Shown piece after piece: positions 9,541 to 17,031 of a DNA stretch of 46,135 bases. Position 1 is the first letter of the stretch. The number at the start of each line of letters is the position of its first letter. Under the pieces are notes generated by a model. That model ran no database searches. It saw only the letters and a list, made by a program, of their open reading frames with translations, and had not been told where the DNA came from. The stretch comes from Pseudoalteromonas sp. G4 (GTDB lineage: Bacteria; Pseudomonadota; Gammaproteobacteria; Enterobacterales; Alteromonadaceae). Position numbers and translations under genes: made by a program. Location of the stretch: positions 1 to 46,135 of the forward strand of contig NZ_JAPEHW010000024.1 in assembly GCF_028875915.1 (NCBI RefSeq), given 5' to 3'.

Positions 9541-10212
9541 TTGAATAACTCCGTTTTAGCCTTAAGACAGAAACAAATTGCCGCAGCGAAGCGTGAATAT
9601 AAGGCGCGTGGTTCAAAGTTATCGCGCTGTGAACATTGTTTGTTATCTGAAACTTTATGTATTTGCCATGGTATTGAAAAGGCAAATTGCGATGCTGCTG
9701 TTTGTTTGTTGATGTATCACAATGAGAGTTTCAAGCCATCAAATACCGGCCGTTTAATTGCGGATGTTGTGCCAGAAAACTATGCGTTTCGCTGGGATAG
9801 AACCGAGCCGGACTATGCACTTTTAAGTTTATTACAAAGTGATATTTACCAGCCTTTTATTGTTTTTCCTGAAGAGAATATGCCTGCTGAGCGAGTTGTA
9901 AAACAGGTTGAACGAGTCGCAGGCAAAAAGCCATTATTTGTTTTTCTTGATGGTACTTGGCGTGAAGCTAAGAAAATGATCCGAAAGAGTCCCTATCTTG
10001 ACGGTTTCCCAATATTATCTATAAGCCCTGAAAAGCTTTCAGAATATCATTTGCGTGTTGCTGCGTTTGAACATCAATTGGGTACTGCTGAGGTTGCAAT
10101 AATGGTGTTAGAGCTTGCAGGTGAGCTTGATGCATCACAAAAACTAGAGCGTCATTTTATAGATTTTAGAAATGCGTATTTAAAAGGTAAGCGCAGTAAA
10201 TTAGTGCCGTAA
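9541..10212 (+). CDS. DTW-domain tRNA-uridine aminocarboxypropyltransferase
   Basis: This 223-residue protein has the DGTWREAKKM motif that names the DTW family, and an N-terminal CEHC...CIC cysteine cluster likely to bind zinc. Characterised members (TapT, formerly YfiP in E. coli) transfer the aminocarboxypropyl group of S-adenosylmethionine to a tRNA uridine (acp3U). No in-frame ATG exists near the start, so the TTG at 9541 is chosen because it aligns with the N-terminus of YfiP. The gene stands alone, 58 bp after the receptor gene. A degraded copy of its 3' end follows at 10275-10328. Confidence 0.85.
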   Translation: MNNSVLALRQKQIAAAKREYKARGSKLSRCEHCLLSETLCICHGIEKANCDAAVCLLMYHNESFKPSNTGRLIADVVPENYAFRWDRTEPDYALLSLLQSDIYQPFIVFPEENMPAERVVKQVERVAGKKPLFVFLDGTWREAKKMIRKSPYLDGFPILSISPEKLSEYHLRVAAFEHQLGTAEVAIMVLELAGELDASQKLERHFIDFRNAYLKGKRSKLVP

Positions 10213-10274
10213 CAACACGATTAAAACTTGCGTGATAAACTTGGGCCATTGCAGAACCTAGCATGTTATTTTGC

Positions 10275-10328
10275 TGATTTTAGAAATGAGTAATTTCTTA
10301 AAAGGGAAGTGAGTTAAGTAATGCCTTA
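10275..10328 (+). repeat. Decayed duplicate of the DTW gene 3' end
   Basis: The block starting GATTTTAGAAATG resembles the last part of the DTW gene (from about 10171), which has the same start and then similar AAAAGG and TGCC..TAA segments. The copy would read DFRNE, a stop, then FLK, so it does not code. It looks like the remnant of an old tandem duplication, about 105 bp from the original. Confidence 0.5.
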
Positions 10329-10379
10329 AATTAGCAACATTAGCTTGTTTAATTTATGTGAGTTAAATTTTAGACAAAT

Positions 10380-10683
10380 AAAAAGCGCAGCTTAAAGCTG
10401 CGCCTTAACGGAATCTTTTTAGCATCCTGCTATGCAAATATGCGTTGTTTGTATAATTGCAATCCTTGATATCCTTATTTTGACGTGACTCGTCAATGAG
10501 CTAATTCCTTGCTCAGTCCATCAATCCAAATTACAGTCCTGTAAGAAAATCCTTTTAAGGTTCACATCCTGTAAACCATCAATTCCCTTGGCATCCTAGC
10601 CCAAATTCCATCTAGTAAATCCTACCAGCTCCTGCCGCTTACTAATCCTAAGTAAGGTCAATTCAGTCCATTTCCTTTTGACA
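10380..10683 (-). ncRNA. csrB: CsrB-type sRNA that sequesters CsrA
   Basis: On the minus strand this region would give an RNA of about 300 nt with 17 GGA motifs. Many lie in loops of short hairpins: TTACA-GGAC-TGTAA (10531-10544), a CTTACT/AGTAAG stem with TAGGATT in the loop (10638-10656), and an AGC/GCT pair around AGGAT near 10421. Between hairpins, AGGA or GGA also recurs unpaired. The 3' end is a GCGCAGCT/AGCTGCGC stem (10385-10403) followed by five U. This is the architecture of CsrB/CsrC/RsmY RNAs, which bind many CsrA dimers and relieve translational repression. The 5' end is estimated from a TAAAAT -10 (minus strand, 10690-10695). A UvrY/GacA-type palindrome lies upstream at 10853-10870. 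No ORF explains the region. Confidence 0.92.
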
Positions 10684-10689
10684 GTGTTA

Positions 10690-10695
10690 ATTTTA
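10690..10695 (-). promoter_or_regulatory. -10 element of the csrB-like gene
   Basis: Read on the minus strand this is TAAAAT, placed to start transcription near 10683. No good -35 hexamer is present at 16-18 bp (GTTTTC or TTTTCT), which suits a promoter that depends on an activator. Confidence 0.5.
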
Positions 10696-10852
10696 GAGAA
10701 TTCGTTGTTGAAGAAAACTAGATAAATCACTTAAGGAATTTGTTTTATTACTGAAATACACTGAATTTAGAGGTTTAATCTATATAAAACAAACGCTTGG
10801 TGTTTTTGTGTGGGGTGGTGCAGAGATGTTTTTGAGAAAAGGATGACAGTTC

Positions 10853-10870
10853 TGTGAGATATATCTCACG
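10853..10870. promoter_or_regulatory. UvrY/GacA/VarA-type activator site
   Basis: TGTGAGATATATCTCACG contains a perfect 16-bp palindrome and fits the GacA/UvrY upstream activating pattern TGTRAG-N6-CTYACA at all but the last base. It lies about 175 bp upstream of the inferred csrB start; known csrB/rsm promoters also carry this box at a distance. The 8-bp gap between TGTGA and TCACG excludes a normal CRP site, which needs 6. The box is 140 bp upstream of the iron-binding-protein gene on the other side. In the same gap, TTGACC (10914-10919) with AT-rich sequence 17-18 bp later is a weak promoter candidate for that gene. Nothing else was recognised in 10700-11010. Confidence 0.7.
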
Positions 10871-11010
10871 AAAAAATTAGGCGATGTCGTTTTTGGTATT
10901 TTGTTTTAGTTAATTGACCTAATTTTAAATCAGCTCAATTTATTACTGTACATTCAACATCAGATAGATACAATTCAAGTGATAATACTTCTTATTTATG
11001 GTTCTTCAAT

Positions 11011-12012
11011 ATGAAAAAAGCAATCGCATTACTCGCGTTACTTGCAGCTGGTGAAGTTGCAGCAAAAGATGTTGTTAATATTTACTCGTATCGTCAGGGT
11101 TTTTTAATTGAGCCGATATTACAAGAGTTCACAAAAGAAACCGGTATTGAAACCAAAGTTGTATTTGCCAAAAAAGGCTTAATTGAAAAGCTTAAAAAAG
11201 AGGGTAAGTACACTAAAGCTGATATGGTGCTTACATCTAACTTCAGTGCGTTACTGCAATTAGAAGATGAAGGCTTAGTACAGCCAATTACCAGCGAAGT
11301 TGTTGAAAAGAATGTTCCAGCACAATTTAGAGATGACGAAGGCAGTTGGGTTGCGTTAACTAAGCGTGTTCGCAATGTTTACTCGTCTAAAGACCGTGTG
11401 GGCAAGCTGGACTCTCTAACATATGAAGATTTAGCAAAACCAGAATTCAAAGGCAAAATCTGCATGCGCTCAGGTAAGCACCCTTATAATTTAGGGCTGG
11501 TAGCTTCTATGATTGCCCACCACGGCGAAGCCGAGGCGCGTGAATGGCTGAAAGGGTTAAAAGCTAACTTAGCACGTAAGCCACAAGGTAATGACCGCGC
11601 ACAAGTAAAAGCCGTTAAAGAAGGTCTTTGTGATATCGCGCTAGGTAACAGCTACTATTTTGGCAAAATGCTTAATGACCCAAAACAGGTGCCATGGGCT
11701 GAATCTGTATACATTAACTTCCCGAATCAGACGAATCGTGGTTCACATATTAACGTTTCTGGTGCGGTTTTAACCAAACACGGTAAAAACACGGCTAACG
11801 CGTTAAAATTAATCGAATTTATGACTGACAATAAAGCTCAGAATATGTATGCTTCTGTGAATATGGAATATCCGGTAAAACCGGATGTTGAAGTTTCTGA
11901 GTTAGTGGCGTCTTGGGGCAAATTTAAGGAAGATGCGCTGCCATTAACAAAGGTAAGTGAATACCGTCCATTGGCATTGAAGCTGATCGACGAGGTGAAA
12001 TTTGATCTTTAA
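11011..12012 (+). CDS. Ferric iron ABC transporter substrate-binding protein
   Basis: This 333-residue periplasmic protein has a Sec signal peptide (about 1-18, cleavage after VAA) and the type-II binding-protein fold of the FbpA/IdiA/FutA family. The tandem tyrosines Y215-Y216 (NSYYFGKM) match the pair that coordinates Fe3+ in FbpA-type proteins, and Y27 in IYSYRQ is a further conserved candidate. It is the first gene of a binding protein-permease-ATPase cluster; its stop overlaps the permease start (TAATG). No convincing Fur box was found upstream. Ferric iron is inferred as substrate from the family and the Tyr pair. Confidence 0.9.
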   Translation: MKKAIALLALLAAGEVAAKDVVNIYSYRQGFLIEPILQEFTKETGIETKVVFAKKGLIEKLKKEGKYTKADMVLTSNFSALLQLEDEGLVQPITSEVVEKNVPAQFRDDEGSWVALTKRVRNVYSSKDRVGKLDSLTYEDLAKPEFKGKICMRSGKHPYNLGLVASMIAHHGEAEAREWLKGLKANLARKPQGNDRAQVKAVKEGLCDIALGNSYYFGKMLNDPKQVPWAESVYINFPNQTNRGSHINVSGAVLTKHGKNTANALKLIEFMTDNKAQNMYASVNMEYPVKPDVEVSELVASWGKFKEDALPLTKVSEYRPLALKLIDEVKFDL

Positions 12013-12800
12013 TGCGCTTTAACTTCTCACTGTCTAAATGGCAGTTAATTGCTTATGCGACAGGCTTTTGCCTGTCGCTTCCGTTATTGTTCCTGATTTT
12101 TGAATCGTTTCAACCTGATACCGAGGTATTTGAGCATTTAAAACAGACCGTTTTGTGGGACTATACCTACAATACCGTGGTGCTTATTTTTGGTGTTTGT
12201 CTGCTCAGTAGCATCATTGCGCTGCCGCTTGCGTGGCTTTGTGCCTACAGTGATTTTCCAGGTAAAAAGCATTTCGAATGGGCGCTGATGTTACCATTAG
12301 CTATGCCTACCTACATTATTGCCTACGTTTATACTGATTTATTTGATTATGCTGGCCCTGTGCAATCATGGCTGCGTGCGGTATTTGGCTGGCAATCACC
12401 AGACGATTATTGGTTTTTCGATATTCGCACACTGGGCGGTGCAATGGTGATGATTGCGCTGGTGTTATATCCATATCTCTTTCTCATCTTTAAAACCGCG
12501 TTAAAAGAACAGTCATACAAACTTGTGCAAGCTAGCCAGGTGATGGGTTATTCGCCCGTAAAGAGCTTTTTTAAGGTGTCTATACCGCTTGGTCGAGGGG
12601 CTATAGCGGCTGCGCTCGCTTTAATCAGTATGGAAACTATGGCTGATTTTGCGACCGTTAATTATTTTGCTGTAAGCACCCTCACAACAGCCGTTTACGA
12701 TACTTGGCTTGGTTACTACTCATTAACTGCTGCGGCTAAAATTTCTGGCATAAGTTTACGATACTTGGCTTGGTTACTACTCATTAACTGCTGCGGCTAA
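12012..12800 (+). CDS. Ferric iron ABC permease, N-terminal part of a split gene
   Basis: This ORF codes for the first half of an FbpB-type permease that normally spans about 540 residues with two transmembrane domains in one chain. Residues 1-247 are native: several hydrophobic helices and the EAA-type loop around QASQVMGYSPVKSFF (about residues 174-188). A 61-bp tandem duplication then shifts the frame, adding 15 foreign residues before a stop at 12798-12800. Removing one repeat copy restores a single frame of 548 codons running to 13719, the expected full length. The last helix of the first domain is lost from this half. The start overlaps the stop of the binding-protein gene. Confidence 0.88.
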   Translation: MRFNFSLSKWQLIAYATGFCLSLPLLFLIFESFQPDTEVFEHLKQTVLWDYTYNTVVLIFGVCLLSSIIALPLAWLCAYSDFPGKKHFEWALMLPLAMPTYIIAYVYTDLFDYAGPVQSWLRAVFGWQSPDDYWFFDIRTLGGAMVMIALVLYPYLFLIFKTALKEQSYKLVQASQVMGYSPVKSFFKVSIPLGRGAIAAALALISMETMADFATVNYFAVSTLTTAVYDTWLGYYSLTAAAKISGISLRYLAWLLLINCCG

Positions 12801-12814
12801 AATTTCTGGCATAA
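12693..12814 (+). repeat. Perfect 61-bp tandem duplication in the permease gene
   Basis: Copies at 12693-12753 and 12754-12814 are identical. Each starts GTTTACGATACTTGG and ends TTTCTGGCATAA. Since 61 is not a multiple of 3, the second copy shifts the reading frame. The first copy begins exactly at codon 228. The lack of any mismatch indicates a recent event, or an assembly or culture artefact. Confidence 0.97.
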
Positions 12815-13719
12815 TGTTACTGTTTTTATTTGTTGTGATTGGCGTAGAAAAGTTTAGTCGTCGTAATCAAGCTGTCTTTGAGCGTTCAGCTGGTGAAAAT
12901 AATGGGCCATTGTATTACCTTTCAGGTACATCGGCTTGGGCTGCAACACTTTATTGTTGTTTAGTTTTATTTGCTGGTTTTTTGTTACCTATCTTAATTC
13001 TCGTTAATTATGCTGTGAGTTACTTTAGCCAAGCATGGAATAGTGATGCATTTTTGTATGCATGGCAAAGCCTTAAAATAGCGCTAATTGTAAGTGTAAT
13101 TTGTGTTGCCTTAAGTGTGCTTATTAATTTTTATCAGCGCATTTCAAATTCTCGATGGGCTGCAATCCCAGGTAAAGTCTCGAGTACAGGCTATGCATTA
13201 CCCGGTACAGTACTTGCCATTGCCGTGTTGTTACCGCTTACTGTGTTTGATGAAAAATTAAATATATTTGCTGAGTCAACGGGGTGGTTTGAAGAGCCTG
13301 GTTTAATTTTCAGTGGTACGCTGTTTGCGCTTATGTTTGCCTATGTTGTGCGTTTTTATGCCATCTCACAAGGTGCAATAGAATCGAGTTATGCGCGCAT
13401 TTCGCCATCGCTTGATATGGCCAGCCACTCGATGGGGGTCAGTGAAGGAAAAACATTAAGACGTGTGCACTTACCGCTTTTAAAGCGAGGGATGTTAACT
13501 GCGGGCTTAATCGTATTTATCGAATGCATGAAAGAGTTGCCCGCGGCATTGTTACTTCGCCCATTTGACTTTGAAACACTGGCAACTTACGTCTATCAAT
13601 ATGTCAGTGACGAGCAATTAGAGCTGGCCTCGGTGTCGGCATTATTTATTGTTTTAGTTGGGTTAATCCCTTTATATTTAGTTAATAACACAATGGAAGC
13701 CAAAGCGTCTCATGAGTAA
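12814..13719 (+). CDS. Ferric iron ABC permease, C-terminal part of a split gene
   Basis: This 301-residue ORF is the second half of the same permease. It starts at an ATG that was an internal methionine codon and covers the last helix of domain 1 (MLLFLFVVIGVEKF), a linker, and the whole second permease domain with its EAA-type loop near MASHSMGVSEGKTLRRVHLP. No ribosome site precedes the ATG, but the upstream ORF stops only 13 bp earlier, so re-initiation by coupling is conceivable. Its end overlaps the ATPase gene by 8 bp. Whether two half-proteins could assemble into a working channel is unknown. Confidence 0.88.
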   Translation: MLLFLFVVIGVEKFSRRNQAVFERSAGENNGPLYYLSGTSAWAATLYCCLVLFAGFLLPILILVNYAVSYFSQAWNSDAFLYAWQSLKIALIVSVICVALSVLINFYQRISNSRWAAIPGKVSSTGYALPGTVLAIAVLLPLTVFDEKLNIFAESTGWFEEPGLIFSGTLFALMFAYVVRFYAISQGAIESSYARISPSLDMASHSMGVSEGKTLRRVHLPLLKRGMLTAGLIVFIECMKELPAALLLRPFDFETLATYVYQYVSDEQLELASVSALFIVLVGLIPLYLVNNTMEAKASHE

Positions 13720-14770
13720 TTTGTCGATTAACAATTTGGATTATAGCTACAATGGCAAACCTATTTTGAAGGATTTGTCATTGCAGGTGAAAGACAATGA
13801 AATTGTGTGCTTACTGGGTGCCAGTGGTTGCGGTAAAACAACCACACTTAAAGCTATTGCTGGGCTTTTAAAACCTAGCAAAGGAGATATTTCAATTGCA
13901 CAAGTTGCGGTTAATGGTGAAGGGCTGTATGTGCCTCCACAAAAGCGCAATATTGGTATGATGTTTCAAGATTATGCGCTGTTTCCACATTTAACTGTTG
14001 AGCAAAATATTGCCTTTGGTCTTCATCAAGAAGGTACAGCCGTTCGAAAAGAGCGTGTTAAAGAGATGCTTTCGTTAATTAAACTGGATGAATTTGCAGA
14101 GCGTTACCCGCATCAACTATCTGGTGGTCAGCAGCAACGAGTTGCGATTGCCCGCGCTCTTGCATACAAGCCAAGTTTGTTATTACTCGATGAGCCATTT
14201 TCGAATATTGACCATCAAGTTCGCTTTCAATTAATTGATGATATTCGCCGTATCATTAAAGATCAGCAAGTCTCCGCTATTTTCGTTACCCATTCCAAAG
14301 AAGAAGCCTTCGCTTTCGCTGATAAATTAGCAATTATGGAAGAAGGTAAAATTGCCCAATTGGGCACGCCAGAGGCACTTTATCGCAAACCTGCAACCAA
14401 AGGCGTAGCGGCCTTTTTAAGTGCAGGTATATTTATTGACGCTGATGCACAGTCGGGCACGGAATTTAATACTAATTTCGGTACTATCAATTCACTGGAG
14501 CCGGTGATGAACGGACAGGGGGCGGTGTCAGGTAAAGGCTGCATTTATTTAAAACCTCAGTACCTATCTCTTAGTGCTGATGAGCAAGGGCAGGGCGAAT
14601 TTGTTGCCAGCCGTTTTGTAGGCAATCGCTACTTGTGCCGTGTGAAATTAGATCAGCAAGAGCTCGAAGTACCGTGTGCGGAACATCAAAGTTATCAGCC
14701 TGGTCAGCGATTAGCTATTGATGTTAAGCCACATTTAGTTAATTATTTCGCCTATACTAATAAAAATTAA
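13712..14770 (+). CDS. Ferric iron ABC transporter ATP-binding protein
   Basis: This 352-residue cytoplasmic ATPase drives the iron importer. It has Walker A GASGCGKTT (36-44), the Q-loop QDYALFPH, the signature LSGGQQQR (from about 136), Walker B LLLLDEPFSNID and the switch histidine in THSKEE. The C-terminal third (about 235-352) is a TOBE-like regulatory domain, as in FbpC and other polyamine/iron-type ATPases. The start overlaps the end of the permease frame by 8 bp, indicating translational coupling. The gene is intact although the permease is split. Confidence 0.92.
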   Translation: MSNLSINNLDYSYNGKPILKDLSLQVKDNEIVCLLGASGCGKTTTLKAIAGLLKPSKGDISIAQVAVNGEGLYVPPQKRNIGMMFQDYALFPHLTVEQNIAFGLHQEGTAVRKERVKEMLSLIKLDEFAERYPHQLSGGQQQRVAIARALAYKPSLLLLDEPFSNIDHQVRFQLIDDIRRIIKDQQVSAIFVTHSKEEAFAFADKLAIMEEGKIAQLGTPEALYRKPATKGVAAFLSAGIFIDADAQSGTEFNTNFGTINSLEPVMNGQGAVSGKGCIYLKPQYLSLSADEQGQGEFVASRFVGNRYLCRVKLDQQELEVPCAEHQSYQPGQRLAIDVKPHLVNYFAYTNKN

Positions 14771-14785
14771 AATAGGAAGCTAAGT

Positions 14786-15691
14786 ATGCCACAAGCGCAA
14801 TCAGGAGTTTGTGCTGAAGCTAACTTGCATGGTGTTCATCTGTTTTTAAACGTATTAGATGGGCAAGAACTCAGTATTTCAGGCAAACTCGCGCGTATTC
14901 TTGATATTCAAGAACGCTTTGATCATGAGTTTTCTGAAGCACTTGTTTCATGTGTTGTAGCAATAGGCTCGCAATTTTGGCCGCATATTTATCCGAGTAA
15001 AATGCCTAAAACGCTCGCTGGCTTTCCCCAATTTGAACACCTTGAACACGCCACACCGTCAAGGCCGATTGATTTAATGATCCAAATTCGTGCTGACCGC
15101 CTTGATGTAGTGCATCTATTTGTGATGGAAGTGATTGAGCTACTCAGTGGCGATATTGAACTGATTGAGCAAGTTAAGTGCTTTCATTACTTAGATGGTC
15201 GTGACTTAAATGGTTTTATTTATGGTGTTGCTAATCCCCATGGCCGTAAAAAACAAACTGTGGCGCTGGTAGGCGATGAAGATTTAGCGTTTGCTGCAGG
15301 AAGTTATATTCATGTCCAGCGTTATCGATACGATTTAAAAGCGTGGCAAGAAATTTCTAAAGCAGAGCAAGAAGTGGTAATGGGACGTACTGCAAGTGCT
15401 AATCAAAAGGTGAGTTGTGCCCCTGAAAACAGCCACAGTCAACGTACAGAGCTTTATGACGAGCATGGCAATGCGCTATTTTTAAATCAAGGTATGCCCT
15501 TTGCTGATATTAACCAGCAGGGATTTTTATTTATTAGTTGCGCTAATAACGGTTATGCATTTCAAACGCTGTTAAAGCATCGTTTAGGCTATATTGATGA
15601 TAATGGTCCTGATATGTGGCTGGAGTTTGCCAAAAGTGATTTTGGCGCAGCGTTTTTTGCACCTTCGGTGAATATGTTAAGAGAATTATAA
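14786..15691 (+). CDS. DyP-type peroxidase homologue with altered active site
   Basis: This 301-residue protein has the ferredoxin-like fold signature of dye-decolourising peroxidases, including AGSYIHVQRYRYDLKAW and the heme-ligand region ENSHSQR with H217 as likely proximal ligand. The hallmark GxxDG motif reads GFIYG (143-147), so the catalytic distal Asp is Tyr146. The segment that normally reads RDNMPFG reads NQGMPFA, so the distal Arg is Asn234. Heme binding may persist, but ordinary peroxidase chemistry is doubtful. No signal peptide is seen. It lies 15 bp after the iron ATPase with an AGGAAG ribosome site, so it is co-transcribed with iron uptake. DyP proteins such as EfeB are linked to iron uptake elsewhere; that role here is inference. 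Confidence 0.88.
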   Translation: MPQAQSGVCAEANLHGVHLFLNVLDGQELSISGKLARILDIQERFDHEFSEALVSCVVAIGSQFWPHIYPSKMPKTLAGFPQFEHLEHATPSRPIDLMIQIRADRLDVVHLFVMEVIELLSGDIELIEQVKCFHYLDGRDLNGFIYGVANPHGRKKQTVALVGDEDLAFAAGSYIHVQRYRYDLKAWQEISKAEQEVVMGRTASANQKVSCAPENSHSQRTELYDEHGNALFLNQGMPFADINQQGFLFISCANNGYAFQTLLKHRLGYIDDNGPDMWLEFAKSDFGAAFFAPSVNMLREL

Positions 15692-15700
15692 TTGAAAGAT

Positions 15701-15722
15701 AAAGGAGCCTAATGGCTCCTTT
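15701..15722. terminator. Bidirectional terminator
   Basis: AAAGGAGCC and GGCTCCTTT form a 9-bp stem around TAAT, with A and T ends on both sides. It lies between the convergent DyP homologue and the beta-helix protein gene and can serve both. Confidence 0.88.
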
Positions 15723-15735
15723 CGAAATTTATTGC

Positions 15736-17031
15736 TTAGTCGCAGTTTAAGCTATTCAACAAGCCATCTGCGTATGTGAGTAGAATATCAGCATAACCTT
15801 CAGTTACTTTCTTACCTTTTTGCGCTTTAAGATGGGCGTTAAATGAGATTATTTTTTCTTTCGCGTCACAAAACGCTTGATCCTCAATTAAACGCATTGC
15901 GTGTTGAAGTTTTTTAGTGAATGGCGTTTGCATTTGTTTAGCAATATCGCCAGTTTCAACGCCTAAGTTCACCATATTAATTAGCTCATTCACATTATCT
16001 AAGCAGCCATCTTGATTCGCATCTGCACTACTAGCATCTTCTGAAGGGCAATTATCTAGTGAGTCTGCGATTCCATCACCATCAGAGTCGTTAGCAAATG
16101 CAACTCCATACGTCGAGAAATGTGCAATTGAAGCTTGGCAAGTGGCACTCATCAATAGATTGTCATTTACGCAGCTGCTATCAGGTAGTAATTGAAAAGT
16201 TTGCGAAAGCTCGTCATAAAGATAAATACCGAGTGCGGCAATTTGGTTCTCAGATAAGCTAGTTGTATCAACTACCAGAGTTAATGTGGCAGCTGGAGTG
16301 AAAGTTGTTCCTTCTGGGCCAAATGAATAGAGCACGACGGCTGTTCCGGCGCCATTACCAATCATGATCTCGGCATCTTCAATTGCTGAAGACTCTACGA
16401 TAATGGTGGTGTCTTGTGCTAATGAGTTTGCTGGTACATTAAAGACTAATGTATTTTCTGAATTAGCGACTGTGCCACCTGTATTTGCAATAATTTCTTG
16501 CTCTGCTTCAGGTGGGGGTGTGGGTGTAACCCAAGCATTTTCATCCACCCAAGGAAGAAGGTCATATGGAGCATATGAGTTATCACAGATTAAATCTTTA
16601 TTGGTATCATTGCAGCCTTCAGTAGTCTCATCAAAAGAGGAGTAGTAATTCCCAGCAAGTGGTAATGGTTTGCCTAATTCAAAGCTGCCATCAGAGAAGT
16701 AAAGCTCAATAAAATCTTTAAAGTTATTTCTATAAATAGCATTGTCGATACTACTAACAGAATAAAGTGGCATACCGATACTTTCAAAGGTGTTGTGCAT
16801 CACTTCGTTGTTATCTGATTGTGCGTTGAAAAGTATTCCTTTTTCATTGAGCGCATTGTTTTGAGGTGTGAAATAATTTGCACTTATAACATTCTGAGTG
16901 CTAAAGCGCATAGTAATACCAGAACCATTTTCAGGAATATTAAGCGTATTATTTTCAATTAGGTTAGCGTGTGAATTAGATAGATTTAAGGCGCCATGAA
17001 ATGCATTCGAAATGGTGACGTTTGTTGCCAT
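15736..17031 (-). CDS. Secreted beta-helix/TSP3 protein, C-terminal part after a frameshift
   Basis: This 431-residue ORF continues the protein begun at 17371. Residues 1 to about 165 contain repeated NxT/NxI strands (LIENNTLNI, NVISANYF, NEVMHNTF, NAIYRNNF) typical of a NosD-like right-handed parallel beta-helix. A ZU5-like domain follows (about 185-310; GGTVANSENTLVFNVPANSL). Then comes a calcium-binding thrombospondin type-3 repeat (DSDGDGIADSLDNCPSED, about 316-345) and a helical C-terminal region. The listed ATG is probably internal: the frame upstream (TIKI before the Met) continues the helix pattern but is out of frame with the signal-peptide ORF. Function unknown; surface adhesion or matrix binding is a guess. 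Confidence 0.7.
   Translation of the reverse strand: MATNVTISNAFHGALNLSNSHANLIENNTLNIPENGSGITMRFSTQNVISANYFTPQNNALNEKGILFNAQSDNNEVMHNTFESIGMPLYSVSSIDNAIYRNNFKDFIELYFSDGSFELGKPLPLAGNYYSSFDETTEGCNDTNKDLICDNSYAPYDLLPWVDENAWVTPTPPPEAEQEIIANTGGTVANSENTLVFNVPANSLAQDTTIIVESSAIEDAEIMIGNGAGTAVVLYSFGPEGTTFTPAATLTLVVDTTSLSENQIAALGIYLYDELSQTFQLLPDSSCVNDNLLMSATCQASIAHFSTYGVAFANDSDGDGIADSLDNCPSEDASSADANQDGCLDNVNELINMVNLGVETGDIAKQMQTPFTKKLQHAMRLIEDQAFCDAKEKIISFNAHLKAQKGKKVTEGYADILLTYADGLLNSLNCD

Noticed and set aside
10404..10680. Recurring short motifs (ATCCT, GTCC, CATCC) that could suggest a CRISPR array or a repeat cluster
   Set aside because: Spacing is irregular, the units are only 4-8 bp, and they lie in hairpin loops as GGA on the minus strand. 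This fits a CsrB RNA, not a CRISPR array.
10853..10870. Possible CRP site (TGTGA...TCACG)
   Set aside because: The half-sites are 8 bp apart; CRP sites need 6. The pattern fits TGTRAG-N6-CTYACA better.
10970..11000. Possible Fur box before the iron-binding-protein gene (GATAATACTTCTTATT)
   Set aside because: Only the first hexamer matches the Fur pattern; the rest does not, so it is not listed as a site.
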